Assembly (NCBI GenBank): GCA_034509735.1 | Contig: JACGWO010000001.1 | Location: 12,106,854 to 12,170,853 of the forward strand | Direction of reading: 5' to 3' | Source of the DNA: Sesamum alatum | Taxonomy: Eukaryota; Streptophyta; Magnoliopsida; Lamiales; Pedaliaceae | Length of the DNA: 64,000 nt | Shown here: in pieces, positions 11,590 to 24,000 of the stretch | Layout of the letters: the number at the start of each line of letters is the position of its first letter | Position numbering within the stretch: position 1 is the stretch's first letter | Made by a program: the position numbers and the translations under genes | Notes under the pieces: generated by a model | The model's input: only the letters and a program-made list of their open reading frames with translations | Told to the model about the DNA's origin: nothing | Databases searched by the model: none

Positions 11590-12570
11590 CTCTATAGTTA
11601 TGTAGCTAAAGATCTCAATCCAAGGTATCACTGTTGACCCACCTAATAAGACTGGCAGCATGGCTATGATCCAGTTCAGCTACTCACTGTGACTTATATC
11701 CTATAAAATATGTGGCAAGGGATGAGCTACCTACTCAATAAGTATATATAGCTCATCGACTTCTATATATATGCATACACATATGCAATAAGACAAATCT
11801 CATACAATTATATCAATCCACAAATATTATTTAATATGCAATCACCATAAAATCGTGAAATAACCAATACCACAATCATACGTCAATCCACAATACAATA
11901 TATCCAGAATCATTGTTTATTTCATTAGCGCCCTGTTTACCCAACCTGGAGTGCATCACTCAATGGTTTTTGCCGGCTATCATCACCTCAATCACAATAT
12001 CTCTTTTTTTTTTCGATACCACACAGCACACAGCTCGTATGATACCCCATCATCATATGATACCACACAGCACACAGCTCGTATGATACCCCACATCAAT
12101 CATATCACACAGCACACAGCTCGTATGATATGTCACATCATCTCCACTGATCAATGACATCACACAGCTCGTCATTAATCATATTATCATAAGCCATTGT
12201 AGTATTCCCCCCAGTTAGGTAAGTCATCTCTTTATCTCAATTCACAACATTCCATCCATAATCTCATCATTCAATTTCAATTCACAATAAAATGTCATGG
12301 CATCGCACAATTATTCATTCGTCTTTCTCACACTATAACCACATATAACCATATAATAGCAACTCTACAGAATAACAATATAACGAGATAAATAACCATT
12401 GCAATCACGTATACAATACAAGAATATATATCATATATAAGATATATATATATATAATTCAATTAATTATACTTACCTCAAATTCAAAAGATCACGTTAA
12501 TAGAAGGAACTACTCAGCCCTCTATTCTATCTTCACGTCCTATAGCAAGATATAATATGTATAATTAATA
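11590..12570 (-). mobile_element. decayed Tekay-type Ty3/gypsy LTR relic, antisense
   Basis: The reverse complement aligns by eye with the 5' LTR at 38698-41024. Shared blocks are 'acccacctaataag' with 'gtggcaagggatgag' and 'cctactcaataag' (against about 40600-40700), and the 'ttaattatacttacctc ... gaaggaact' block near 12470-12520 (against about 39800-39880). It is more diverged than the two LTRs of the resident element are from each other, so it is an older or different insertion. No internal region is attached. Confidence 0.65.
12018..12175. repeat. short minisatellite inside the LTR relic
   Basis: The words 'accacacagcacacagctcg' and 'tatgatacccca' recur three to four times with a period of about 40-45 bp, the last copies decayed. 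The matching part of the Tekay LTR near 40240-40340 also holds repeated 'gctacacactc..gtgtggggat' words, so this is an LTR-internal repeat. Confidence 0.7.
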
Positions 12571-13419
12571 TATCTAAAATATGATAAATTCCAAGTGAAA
12601 TTGCTACTTAATATTCATACTTTTTTCACCAATATTTTAATACTTTATTTATATTAAAGTGATGAAATAAAGCAAATAAAGTTCGAAATTAGAAAAATTA
12701 TACTGATGGAGAGTCGCGACACCTTGTCCCTGTCTTAAAGCCATGATTTTCCTCCTATGCGCAATAGTGCAGGTTTTAATGGCCAACCATGATAGTAGGA
12801 TAAAATCTTATTAGCTCTCAGCAGTGTCTTATCACATGTGCATGATCACGAAAAGACTAGGAACGAGTTTCAGAATTCTGAAAACTTGGGGCAAGTATAA
12901 AGTGTTGTGTCAAACTCAACAAGCTAGGCAAATGATCAATCTCTTAATATGCCAAATGAAGAAAGATAATGACCCTTTCAATGGTTGTTAATGATTTGAT
13001 CGTTATCAAAGATTAATGACTTAATAAAATTTATAATATTATAATAATATAAATAGGCCACATAAATATATAAAATGTAAGGATTAAATACTTATCCAAC
13101 CTCATAAAATTACATTTAAATCATTATAATAATAGTACCATATAAACTTCAAATAAATATCAAATTAAAAGGCACATTAAAATCACATAAAAAGTGTTTA
13201 AAATAATTTGACATTTATAAAGTCTTAAAACTTATTTCTAACACAATTTATGATGGGCACCTCAAAATTATTCATAAAATCCATCAGGCACATGTGAATT
13301 CTCAATTTGGTGACAAGCGCTGAAACTAACCGGTGGTACATTTTGCACTGCATATCAATTTTATCGCTTATTGTAAGAACATGGCATGTGACGTTCGAAA
13401 GTCCCGCCAGTGGACGCTC
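12571..13419. other. non-coding stretch, nothing recognised
   Basis: AT-rich, no coding signal above chance and no match to other repeats in the window. Its right end (13419/13420) is the breakpoint beyond which sequence is present twice. Confidence 0.6.
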
Positions 13420-15038
13420 ACCATGTTGATACACGTCGTGTAGATGAAATTTTAAGTTGCAGCCAATTCAATAATATGTTAATTCGATTCATATACCAAT
13501 ATGATTAATAATTTTAAAATAAACTATAATAAATTTATATAAAAATGAGACAAATATTCACACATCTGGTAAAACTCGAATTCATGATTTTGAATTTATT
13601 TATAGGACCTAAATTTTATCACCAAACTAAGATATCATTGATGTAAAAATTTATTTTTTAATGAGACATATTTTTTCATAATAAATGAGATTAATGGAGT
13701 TAGAACTTATAATATTTTGTGCCATATGAACAGATCGTATCGCAACGTATTATAAATATATATATATATAATATGTAAATCTCAAATTGATATTTAAAAT
13801 ATAAATTGATTAACATTATGAAGAAACCATGTGAAATCTCACATCAAAGATTAAACAATTCATATTTTGAGACATTAAGGACATTCTTAAGATAATTATT
13901 TTAATCGGTTGACTTTGTGCTTCCAACATGCTTGGTTACGTCCACTAATTAAAATAAGGAATTTTTTTAGTTTATTAACTTGGCTCGAATTTAATTTTAG
14001 TACACTAACTATGTCAATTATCAATTTTCTACATTATTTTGTACAATTGTTGCAATTAAGTACACCGGTAGCCGAAATCTGTTTTTTTTTTTTTTTTTTT
14101 TTTTTTTTTGCCGTGAAAGAGCATGTGCACCTCACATGCTGAAAATTTTGGGGAGTTTTTATCCCATGTGGCACAAACATACGATGTGGTACTAGACTTG
14201 GCAATATTTATGATTTTTTTATTCCATGTGGCATTAAAAATGACTTGGCACTTGAAAATGGATATTTTTTTTATTCCATGTGACACTAAAAATGACTTGG
14301 CACTTGAGTGGATTATTTTTTTTATCCCATGTGGCAATAAATATTTATAGATTATAAAAATTAATTATTATTTTATAAAAAATACATAAAATTATTTATA
14401 AAAGAATACATAAAATTTATTTTATGAAAAAGAACATAGAATTTTTTTTATTTATAACTTTCGTGGTCGTCCCTGCATGCATGTAATAAGTAATCTTACG
14501 CACTTTAAAAGGTATTAATAAATAAAATAAAATATATAACTCAATATACCAACTCAATTATTATTTTTATAATAAATACATAAAATTATTATTTTATAAA
14601 TAATTATAGATTATATAGATAAAAAATACATAAAAATTATATATAACTATAATAATTTTATTTTGTTATAAATAATTATTTTATTTAATTATAAAATTAA
14701 AAATACATAAAATTTATTTTATAAAAAATAAATAATATAAATATATATATAATAATTCATATTTAATAAATTTTATTTATGGCTATAAAATTTTATAATA
14801 TATAAACTAAAATAAAATTAAGATATAATACAAATTTTAAAAGAAAATTATATTCCCTAACCCACCCAACCTCCCCACCCCTACCCCCACCCAATCTCCC
14901 CCCCCCCCCCCCTTCCAACCCCGCGGCCCGTCCCAGCCATAGTAGGGGGCGACCGTGCGTCGGCCCCTAGGTGCATGGGCTCACGGTTGGGTGACTCGCG
15001 GTCGCCCAGCGCACAGCTGCGTGACCGCGGTCGCCCAG
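13420..15038. repeat. duplicated segment B, first copy
   Basis: This stretch recurs almost unchanged at 17746-19348. It holds a poly-T run (about 14082-14110), two to three repeats of 'ttccatgtggca..aaaatgacttggcacttga' (14150-14335), an AT-rich middle and a C-rich end (14860-14915) followed by GC-rich 'ggtcgcccag' repeats. The first copy carries about 19 bp near 14950 that the second lacks. At 15038/15039 it joins copia integrase sequence directly. Confidence 0.85.
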
Positions 15039-16690
15039 CATTGTTGAGCATAAACATAAGCACCTACCCAGTATGGCTCGTTCACTAAATTCCAAGCTTC
15101 TTCACTTGATAAATTTTGGGGGGATTGCATTCTTGCAGCCACATACATCATCAACCGCATTCCCTCTCGTTTGATTAATTGGTCCACTCCTTACCAACTC
15201 CTCCACAATAAACCCCCCTCCTATGACAATCTAAGGGTCCTAGGTTGTCTTTGCTATGCCGCTAATACATTACCTCATAAATCTAAGTTTGACACTAGGT
15301 CTTTCAAGTGCATTTTTCTGGGCTACCCTCCTGGCCACAAAGGCTATAAACTCTTCAATTGTGAAACTCAAACTTATCTCGTGTCTAGGGATGTTATATT
15401 CTACGAACATGTCTTCCCTTATTCCTCATCTCCTCCAGTTTTTCCCAACTGCCCTCTGTCAGTTATCCCAGTCGAAGAGGTTCTTTCCAACACTACAGCA
15501 CCTCCCCCAGACTTTATTGACACAGGTTACTCTATTCCTTTACCTTCAACTCCATTTCAGCCACCAGCTCGCAGGTCCACTAGGCAAGTTACTAAGCCCG
15601 CCTGGCTGAAGGACTTAGTGTGCTCCATCACCCCTTCACAAACTCCACCTTCCCTTTCCTATATTAACTAGCCATATAAATGCTTTGTAGCTTCTCTTTC
15701 CGATTTGCAAGAACCGTGCACCTATAAACAGGCAGTAGGGAGGCCAGAGTGGGAGGAGGCTATGCATCAAGAGCTTTTGGCCCTTGAACGGAACCACACT
15801 TGGGAGGTTGTCCCATTACCTCCGGGCAAGCGAACCATCGGTTGCCCGGTTTACAAGCTCAAGCTCAAGGATGATGGCTCGGTGGAGCGTTGTATGGCCT
15901 GGCTAATGGCTAAGGGGTTCAGCCAAATCGAAGGGATTGACTACGTTGATGTGTTTTCCCCGGTGGCAAAGGCAGTCACCGTTCGCCTATTCCTTGCCAT
16001 CACTGAAGTTGGGCCGGTGGCAAAGGCAGTCACCGTTCTCACTCCTATCCCCATGTTTTGTGACAACAAGGCCGCTCTTCATATAATGGCCAACCCGTCT
16101 TCCATGAGCGGATGAAGCACCTCGAGATTGACTGCCGCGTGGTTCAGAATCAATATAAGTTGGGCTTTATTTCCCCCACCTTTGTTCGGAGCAAGGAACA
16201 GTTGGTCGATATCTTTATGAAGGGGCTCCCTGGCCTGACTTTCCTCTTTCTTCTGTGCAAGTTGGCCTTGTTCTCTATCCCACTAAGTCCTCCTTGTGGG
16301 GTGAGTGTTGTGAATATGGCTACAGACAGAGAAGGTGATGAAGACAATGAAGGTGATGAAGACATAAGTCCATTTGATGCTGGATGAACGAAGTCACATT
16401 ACTTGTGAAATGCGTTTTCTGTACATAGATATTGGTCTTGTTTTTTCTTCAGCAGTTATGCACATGTGGTGCTGACTGTTTTTTTCCATTCATTGGTCCG
16501 TGTGGTGCCTACGTGGCATAGTCAGTTAGGAACGGTTATTCTGTTAGCCGACATGATTCGCCTTTAAGGCTGAGGAGGCTCCTTTGGCTCATTAACACAA
16601 ACATATTTTATGCAAGTTCTCTCTTCATATTTAGTCATGGCTGTCTTCTTCCCTTTTCTGTTATATTACTTGAACTTGTTTTCATATGCA
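15039..16690 (+). pseudogene. second, internally deleted copy of the copia element (integrase end, RT start, RNase H end, LTR)
   Basis: Corresponds to 1338-3934. Open pieces 15171-15671, 15705-16115 and 16112-16387 match the late integrase, early RT and late RNase H of the first copy. About 960 bp, including the catalytic RT region, are deleted between the equivalents of 2308 and 3280. The join carries a short insertion copied from just upstream (16014-16038 repeats 15960-15984). Position 15601-15606 reads GCCTGG where copy 1 has a stop. The LTR is 16306-16690. Confidence 0.88.
16306..16690 (+). repeat. copia 3' LTR, second copy
   Basis: Starts TGTTGTGAATATGG after GGGGTGAG and matches 3550-3934 throughout. 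Downstream flank similarity continues, so it moved with the segment and not by transposition. Confidence 0.7.
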
Positions 16691-17415
16691 CTGATATCAT
16701 ATCGAAAGTCAAATTGATTGTATTTATGGGGATCGATGTCATGAATTCATGTGGTTATATATTCTCTCTCGAGAACCCTAAAAGGATAGATTTGGATACA
16801 CTCTCATATGCATCAAGGATTCCCCAACGTAGTTGTGACTCCAATTCCTCTACTACTTATTTATGAAATCTCAATTTTAATTATTTTAAGAAATCATATA
16901 TAATTATTAATAAATTAATTAGTTATGGTAAACATTAAGACACTAATGCTCTCCCATTACTGCATTTTATTTTTATTTTTTTTTGAAGAAAAATGGTTAT
17001 TACAGACAATTATATTAATTAATAATTCATATATCTATGAGTAAATAACAACTACTTTTCTTTTAAAAAAAAATCATTTAAATGAGATATAGACAATAGA
17101 GCTAGATACTTTAGTCCCATCATCGTACGTAGTCCCAAATTATCATTGTGACGTACAGATACTGTACCCAAATATATCTACCGCTGGGAAGATAAAATTC
17201 ATAAAATTATAAATATAAATAATAATTTTATCGCCAAGAACAATATTTTTTGTATTCACAAATTTCTTGGTCGCGTGCGTGTCTCTTCCTCATAAAGATC
17301 TTTTGTCATTACAAAGAGCTACAGTACAATGTGGCCGCATATATATCATCAGAAAGTACTTACTAGGGCTAAGTTGGCGACTGAAATTGTAATTTACGTA
17401 CCATAATTTATTTTA

Positions 17416-17745
17416 GGATAAATTACATCTACCTTTTTTGAGATTTGTCGTAATTGCAAATACCCCTCTTGTTTGAAAAATTACAAATACTCCCTGAGGT
17501 TTGTAATTTTTAACCAAATGGCTAAACTCACCATTTGCCCTTGAATTTTTTATTAATATTATAGAAAAATCGGTCAAGGCAAATTGTATTATTGCTCCCC
17601 TGTGTAAAAAACTTAAAAAATCTCTCCTTGCACATTATAGTCCAAAAAGAATTTAAGAATTAAATAAAAATAATTTAGTGCATAAGGGCTTTTTGGTCAG
17701 TTCACCTATAAAAATTGATGAAAATGGGTTATTTATTAGACGGTT
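17416..17745. mobile_element. GGGTAAATTAC-family MITE, copy 2, truncated
   Basis: Matches 4661-4991 and stops at 'gacggtta', where sequence of segment B begins. The right third of the element is missing. This is the deletion junction in the second duplicate. Confidence 0.75.
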
Positions 17746-19348
17746 ACCATGTTGATACACGTCGTGTAGATGAAATTTTAAGTTGCAGCCAATTCAATAA
17801 TATGTTAATTCGATTCATATACCAATATGATTAATAATTTTAAAATAAACTATAATAAATTTATATAAAAATGAGACAAATATTCACACATCTGGTAAAA
17901 CTCGAATTCATGATTTTGAATTTATTTATAGGACCTAAATTTTATCACCAAACTAAGATATCATTGATGTAAAAATTTATTTTTTAATGAGACATATTTT
18001 TCATAATAAATGAGATTAATGGAGTTAGAACTTATAATATTTTGTGCCATATGAACAGATCGTATCGCAACGTATTATAAATATATATATATATATATGT
18101 AAATCTCAAATTGATATTTAAAATATAAATTGATTAACATTATGAAGAAACCATGTGAAATCTCACATCAAAGATTAAACAATTCATATTTTGAGACATT
18201 AAGGGACATTCTTAAGATAATTATTTTAATCGGTTGACTTTGTGCTTCCAACATGCTTGGTTACGTCCACTAATTAAAATAAGGAATTTTTTTTTAGTTT
18301 ATTAACTTGGCTCGAATTTAATTTTAGTACACTAACTATGTCAATTATCAATTTTCTACATTATTTTGTACAATTGTTGCAATTAAGTACACCGGTAGCC
18401 GAAATCTGTTTTTTTTTTTTTTTTTTTTTTTTTTTGCCGTGAAAGAGCATGTGCACCTCACATGCTGAAAATTTTGGGGAGTTTTTATCCCATGTGGCAC
18501 AAACATACGATGTGGTACTAGACTTGGCAATATTTATGATTTTTTTATTCCATGTGGCATTAAAAATGACTTGGCACTTGAAATGGATATTTTTTTTATT
18601 CCATGTGACACTAAAAATGACTTGGCACTTGAGTGGATTATTTTTTTTATCCCATGTGGCAATAAATATTTATAGATTATAAAAATTAATTATTATTTTA
18701 TAAAAAATACATAAAATTATTTATAAAAGAATACATAAAATTTATTTTATGAAAAAGAACATAGAATTTTTTTTTATTTATAACTTTCGTGGTCGTCCCT
18801 GCATGCATGTAATAAGTAATCTTACGCACTTTAAAAGGTATTAATAAATAAAAATAAAATATATAACTCAATATACCAACTCAATTATTATTTTATAATA
18901 AATACATAAAATTATTATTTTATAAATAATTATAGATTATATAGATAAAAAATACATAAAATTATATATAACTATAATAATTTTATTTTGTTATAAATAA
19001 TTATTTTATTTAATTATAAAATTAAAAATACATAAAATTTATTTTATAAAAAATAAATAATATAAATATATAATAATTCATATTTTATAAATTTTATTTA
19101 TGGCTATAAAATTTTATAATATATAAATTAAAATAAAATTAAGATATAATACAAATTTTAAAAAAAAAATATATTCCCTAACCCACCCAACCTCCCAACC
19201 CCCCTCCCCCACCCCTACCCCAAATCTCCCCCCCCCCTCCCTCCAACCCCCCCGGCCCGCCGTAGCCATAGTAGGGGGCGGTGCATGGGCTCACGGTTGG
19301 GCGACTCGCGGTCGCCCAGCGCACAGCTGCGTGACGGCGGTCGCCCAG
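17746..19348. repeat. duplicated segment B, second copy
   Basis: Near-identical to 13420-15038, with the same poly-T run, 'catgtggca' repeats, AT-rich core, C-tract and GC-rich end. After 19348 ('ggtcgcccag') it continues into sequence that is present once, which marks the original right edge of the duplicated unit. Confidence 0.85.
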
Positions 19349-19800
19349 TGGTGTTAGGGGGCAGCGCCGCCCCCTTGCTGGGGCAGCGTCGCCCCCTCCA
19401 TAGGGCGGCGCAAGTGGACAGAGGGGGGGGGGGGGTTGGCCGGGGGAGGGGGAGGGGGGTGTTAGGTGGGTATGAATTTTTTTTTAATTTTTATTATATA
19501 ATAATTTCATTTTAATTATAAGTAAGATTTGTCCACATCATCTGTCACTTGTAATTTTAACCACATCACGTGATGATGTGGTTAATTTCGTCAGACACAT
19601 AAGTAACATCTGGCCACATCATCAGATTTCGGTCAATTTACCGAAAAATTGGAACAAAAACCCTAATTTGGACCTATTTGACACAAAATTACAATATAAT
19701 GTAGATGATGTGGAGAAAAATCATATTGACAAAAAGACCCTCCAATTTGTGGGTATTTATGCAAGAACCCCAAATAGAAGTTGAAGGAGGTTAGAAGAGA
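19349..19800. other. GC-rich centre and right side of a possible decayed long-TIR element
   Basis: G-runs at 19421-19462 (GGGGGTTGGCCGGGGGAGGGG and similar) face the C-runs at 19183-19242 in inverted order. Further right, 'ccacatcatc' words and 'gatttcggtcaatttaccg' (about 19625) are a weak mirror of 'ccggtagccgaaatc' in segment B. This suggests an old element with inverted arms. The G-runs could form a quadruplex. No genes. Confidence 0.35.
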
Positions 19801-20080
19801 AGTTGAAGGAAGTTGAGAGAAGGGAAGTTAAGAAAGAAGTGGGCAAGCAAAATGACGAAAATACCCTCAGCAGATCAATTTTAGGCCGTAGGATCAAAGG
19901 GCAACGTTGTAATTTCACCCCCAAAAATTTACTATAAATAGGGGGGTGAATTCATTGTAAACTCATCTTTTTTATGAATAACATAGCAACTTCACACATT
20001 TCATCACTCTTTTTTAGCTTCCTACATTGATTTGGTGCAAATGTGTGTAGACTATGTTCCTTTCGAATTATTCACCATCA
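19801..20080 (+). repeat. 5' LTR (3' portion) of a Tat-lineage Ty3/gypsy element
   Basis: A TATA box (TATAAATA, 19933-19940) lies about 150 bp before a CA end at 20080. The primer-binding site follows after two bases. The left boundary could not be placed; no second LTR was found to compare with. Confidence 0.6.
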
Positions 20081-20082
20081 GC

Positions 20083-20101
20083 TTGGCGCCGTCTATGGGA
20101 A
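20083..20101 (+). promoter_or_regulatory. primer-binding site of the Tat element
   Basis: TTGGCGCCGTCTATGGGAA directly follows the LTR end. TGGCGCCGT-type sites are typical of plant Tat-lineage elements. A similar site lies at 62698 in another element. Confidence 0.75.
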
Positions 20102-20120
20102 CGCAGTCTAGGCATCAAAG

Positions 20121-21032
20121 ATGAACACCAGATCAAGGGCGAGAAGCGTGAACGTGGGGCAGGAGGACCCTGGGAACGAGAGGAGGAGGAGGAGCAGGGC
20201 CACGCCCTGGCGAATCCACCAGCACCAGTTCAGAGGGTGGAGGACCAAGGAGAGGAGTAGGGCTGCGCCCTGGAGAGTCCTCCAGCACGAAGCCAAGAGG
20301 GAGAAGGGCACGAGGAGGTTGAGGTCCCACCACCTTTACCAGTCATCCAGATTACTCAAGAGGCCCTTTAACAGATGATAGACGAGGCATTGGCTCAAGC
20401 TGCCGCGAGGGCTGTGGCTCAGTATATTGCTGGACAAGCAGGACCCCCACGGCCCCTACGCCATCATGGGAGGGGACAGGAGGCACATGCAAAAGAGCAG
20501 AGGCCCGGGGAAGCTTTTGAAGGCATGGACTTTGAGGAGGAGGTCAATAGCAGGGCCACGCAGCCCGAGGATGACTTTTATCCTTCACCCCCTCGGAGAG
20601 CGGGAGGAGAAGAGGATTATTTCCTTCATCCGTCACATGGGGGGCGGGAAGACAATTATATCCCCCCCCCCCAAAGGGGGAGGCCGCCAACACAAGGAGG
20701 GGGATATTACGAGAGAGGAGCCCCTCCCCTGCACGCCTTCCCTAACTCGCTGGGGCCTTCGGGATATCCGGCACGACCTTTGGCTGTGGCACCACCCCGA
20801 CGGAGCCCATTCGTCCCCCCACATATTGGCAAAAGCTATCCATCCGGGAATAAAGATTCCAAGTTTGAGCGAGTATAGCGGAGTAGGGGATCCTCAGGAT
20901 CACCTCGACCGTTTTATAGCCAGAGCCGACCTGCGGGGACATCAGCGACGCGGCATATTGCAAATTATTTCGCACTACCCTTTCAGGGAAAGCGATGGCA
21001 TGGTTCAATCAGCTGCCACTTGGGACTATTGA
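20121..21032 (+). pseudogene. Tat gag, N-terminal part (frameshifted)
   Basis: A start ATG at 20121 (MNTRSRARSV) opens a basic region that closes at 20378. The frame from 20375 (MIDEALAQAAAR) runs to 20878. The conserved gag segment (IKIPSLSEYSG, DPQDHLDRF) continues in a third frame to about 21000, after which gag runs on in the long ORF. Gag would form the particle shell. At least two frameshifts separate the pieces. Confidence 0.75.
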
Positions 21033-24000
21033 GTCGTTTGAACAACTTTCACAGCGCTTCCTGCACCACTTCTCGATTAACAGGCGGTACCCTAAGACCG
21101 CTTCATACTTGTTTACAATAATCCAACGGGAGAATGAAAGTTTGAGAGAATATGTGCAACGCTTTTCAAAAGCAGTGTTAGAGGTCCCGCACATGAATCA
21201 TGAGCTCTTGGCTAGCATCATGCAGCAGAATCTGAGAAGAGGGCGATTCAAGGAATCGGTAGCAGGGAAGCCCCCTTCAACTCAGGAGGAGTTGTTGCTT
21301 CGCTCAGAGAAGTACATCCGGATAGAGAAAACAGTGGGATTGCGTCCGGCAAATCCCCTCAAACGGAAAGCTGATGAAGAAGAAAGGAGATTTCCTCCCA
21401 GGTCAGAGGGAATCAGGCGAGAAAGGAAGCCCCCGATATCGGGGGAGTTAGTGAGGTATACCCCATTGAACGCTCCGCGAGTTCAAGTTCTCGCGGTGGC
21501 TAAACAACAAGGGCTTGTGAGATGGCCCTATCCGATGAAAGATAATCCCCATAGGATGAAGTCTGACGAGTATTGTCATTTCCACAAAGATCGAGGCCAC
21601 AGCACGGAGGAATGTCGCCATCTGAAAATTGAAATTGAGAAACTCATCAGGCGAGGATACCTGAAGGAATTCGTGGCCAAAATGAAACAAGGACCTCGAG
21701 AGGTCACCCGGGAAAATAAACGGCCGACGCCCCGCCTTGAGATAAGAGATAAGGAGGAAGTAGACCGTGAGAAAAAAGATAACCTTCCGACAGCTGGAGT
21801 CATTGGGGTCATTTCGGGAGGCCCGGCTGGAGGGGACTCAGGGCGAGCTAGGAAGGCGGCCGCCAGAGCAGCAGAGAATGTTCCTGACCAAGTTGCCTGT
21901 AACGAGTTCAAGGGAGTGCCTCGAGCACGTCCCGCGGGGGAGATAACGTTTAACGATCAGGACTTGGAGGGGAATCTTCCTTCCTGCAATGAGGCAATTG
22001 TTGTGGCAGCATCAGTGTCGAACTTCTGGGTGAAGAAAATTTTGATTGACAGCGGGAGTTCAGCGGACATCCTGTTTTACAAGGCTTTTTCTCAAATGAG
22101 GATCGACAACATACAGCTTACGCCCGTCAATACCCCCTTAACCAGCTTTAGCGGGGATGTGGTCGCACCATTGGGCGAAGCCACATTGCCAATTTCGATT
22201 GGATCGTATCCCAGGCATGTGACCAAGTTTGTAAAGTTTTTGGTGGTGGATGCACCTTCGGCTTACAATGCTATCTCGGGGAGACCAAGCTTGAATCTCT
22301 TCCAAGCTGTGATATCCACTTATCACATGAAAGTGAAATTCCCCACACCTGAAGGAGTAGGAGAGATGGTGGGAGACAGGAAGCAAGCCCGGGAATATTA
22401 TGCCAGCACGCTGAAGCCATCAGTAAAGGACCGTGAGAGGAAAGGCGAAGGCAGCGGTACTGGGATGTCTGAGAAGGAAACTCGTGGGAGAGAGCCAGGT
22501 AAGAGGAGCTCCATAGAGGAGAAAAGAGAAGAAACCAGGAAAGAAGCTAAAAAGAAGAAGGTGGGGGAAGAAAGAATAGAGGCTTTTGAAGAGATCAAGA
22601 TGGTTGAGCTCCTAGGTGACCCTAAGAAGGTGAAGAAAGTAGGGTCACTGCTAAGTGAGCAGATGGAGCATGTCATTGTTGTTTTTTTGCAAAGATCAGT
22701 AGGCATTCGCGTGGAGCTGTCTGATATGAGAGGGATAGATCCCGAAGTTATGGTCCATAGACTCAACGTGGATCCAAAAGCAAAGCCTATGAAACAGAAA
22801 AGGAGGGAATTTGGGGTTACGAGGAACAAGATCATAAGCGAGGAGGTCGAAAAACTTCTTCAAGTAGATTATATTCGACCCGTGCACTACCCAGAATGGT
22901 TGGCCAACGTGGTCCTTGTCCCGAAGAGCAATGGAAAGTGGAGAATGTTCATAGACTTCACTGATTTAAATCGAGCTTGCCCCAAAGACTCATATCCCTT
23001 GCCGAGGATTGATGCGCTTATTGATTCAACTTCGGGATGCGAGTTGATGAGCTTCCTGGATGCGTTTCAGGGCTATAATCAGATTCGACTAGCGCCCGAG
23101 GACCAAGAAAAGACAAGTTTTGTGACGGAGCAGGGCACATACTGCTACAGGGTGATGCCCTTTGGGCTGAAAAATGCGGGAGCCACATATCAAAGGTTAG
23201 TAAATGGCATGTTCAGAGATCAAATAGGACGGAATATGGAGGTGTATATAGACGACATGCTGGTTAAAAGCCGTAAGAAGGAAAATCACGTGGCTGATCT
23301 TCAGGAATGCTTCTGCACATTGAAAAAATATGGGATGAAGCTGAACCCAACAAAGTGCACCTTCGGAGTCCAGGGAGGAAAGTTCCTCGGATTCATGGTT
23401 TCTCAGAGGGGGATAGAGGCTAATCCAGAGAAAATCGAGGCTATTATGACGATGCAACCGCCCCGGACGATAAAAGAAGTTCAGAGACTGACAGGACGGA
23501 TGGCGGCGCTTAATCGTTTCATTTCGAAATCCTCAGAACGGGGACTTCCATTCTTCAAGGTGTTAAGGAAGATGGATGGCTTCACTTGGACAGAGCAGTG
23601 TCAAGTTGCCTTCGAGGAGTTAAAGAAGTATCTTACTTCGCCGCCCCTGCTGACAAAGCCCGAACCCGGGGAGACCTTGTTTGTATACTTGTCCGTCTCG
23701 GAAGGTGCGGTAAGTTCGGTCCTCGTGGGAGAGGAAGTGCGCGAACATCGACCCATATATTATGCTTGCAAGGCACTGCAAGGGCCAGAACAGAGATGCG
23801 CCCAGATTGAGAAGGTGGCCTTGGCCCTAGTAACCGCGGCGAGGAAGCTACGTCCCTATTTTCAATCGCACCCTGTAGTGGTACTAACGAATCAACCTTT
23901 GAAGACGGTATTGGCAGATCCAAACACATCCGGGAGAATGGTGAAATGGTCGGTGGAGTTGAGTGAGCATGGAATCACATATCAGCCTAGACCCGCGATA

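Noticed and set aside
14056..14350. ORFs over the poly-T and 'catgtggca' repeats (also 18348-18682)
   Set aside because: Arise from poly-T/poly-A and tandem repeats; present in both duplicates with frameshifts.
13420..19348. segment B copies as the LTR pair of one element
   Set aside because: They lack TG...CA ends, PBS and PPT, and what lies between is a 5'-less copia fragment plus its flank. All junctions fit a tandem duplication with deletion.
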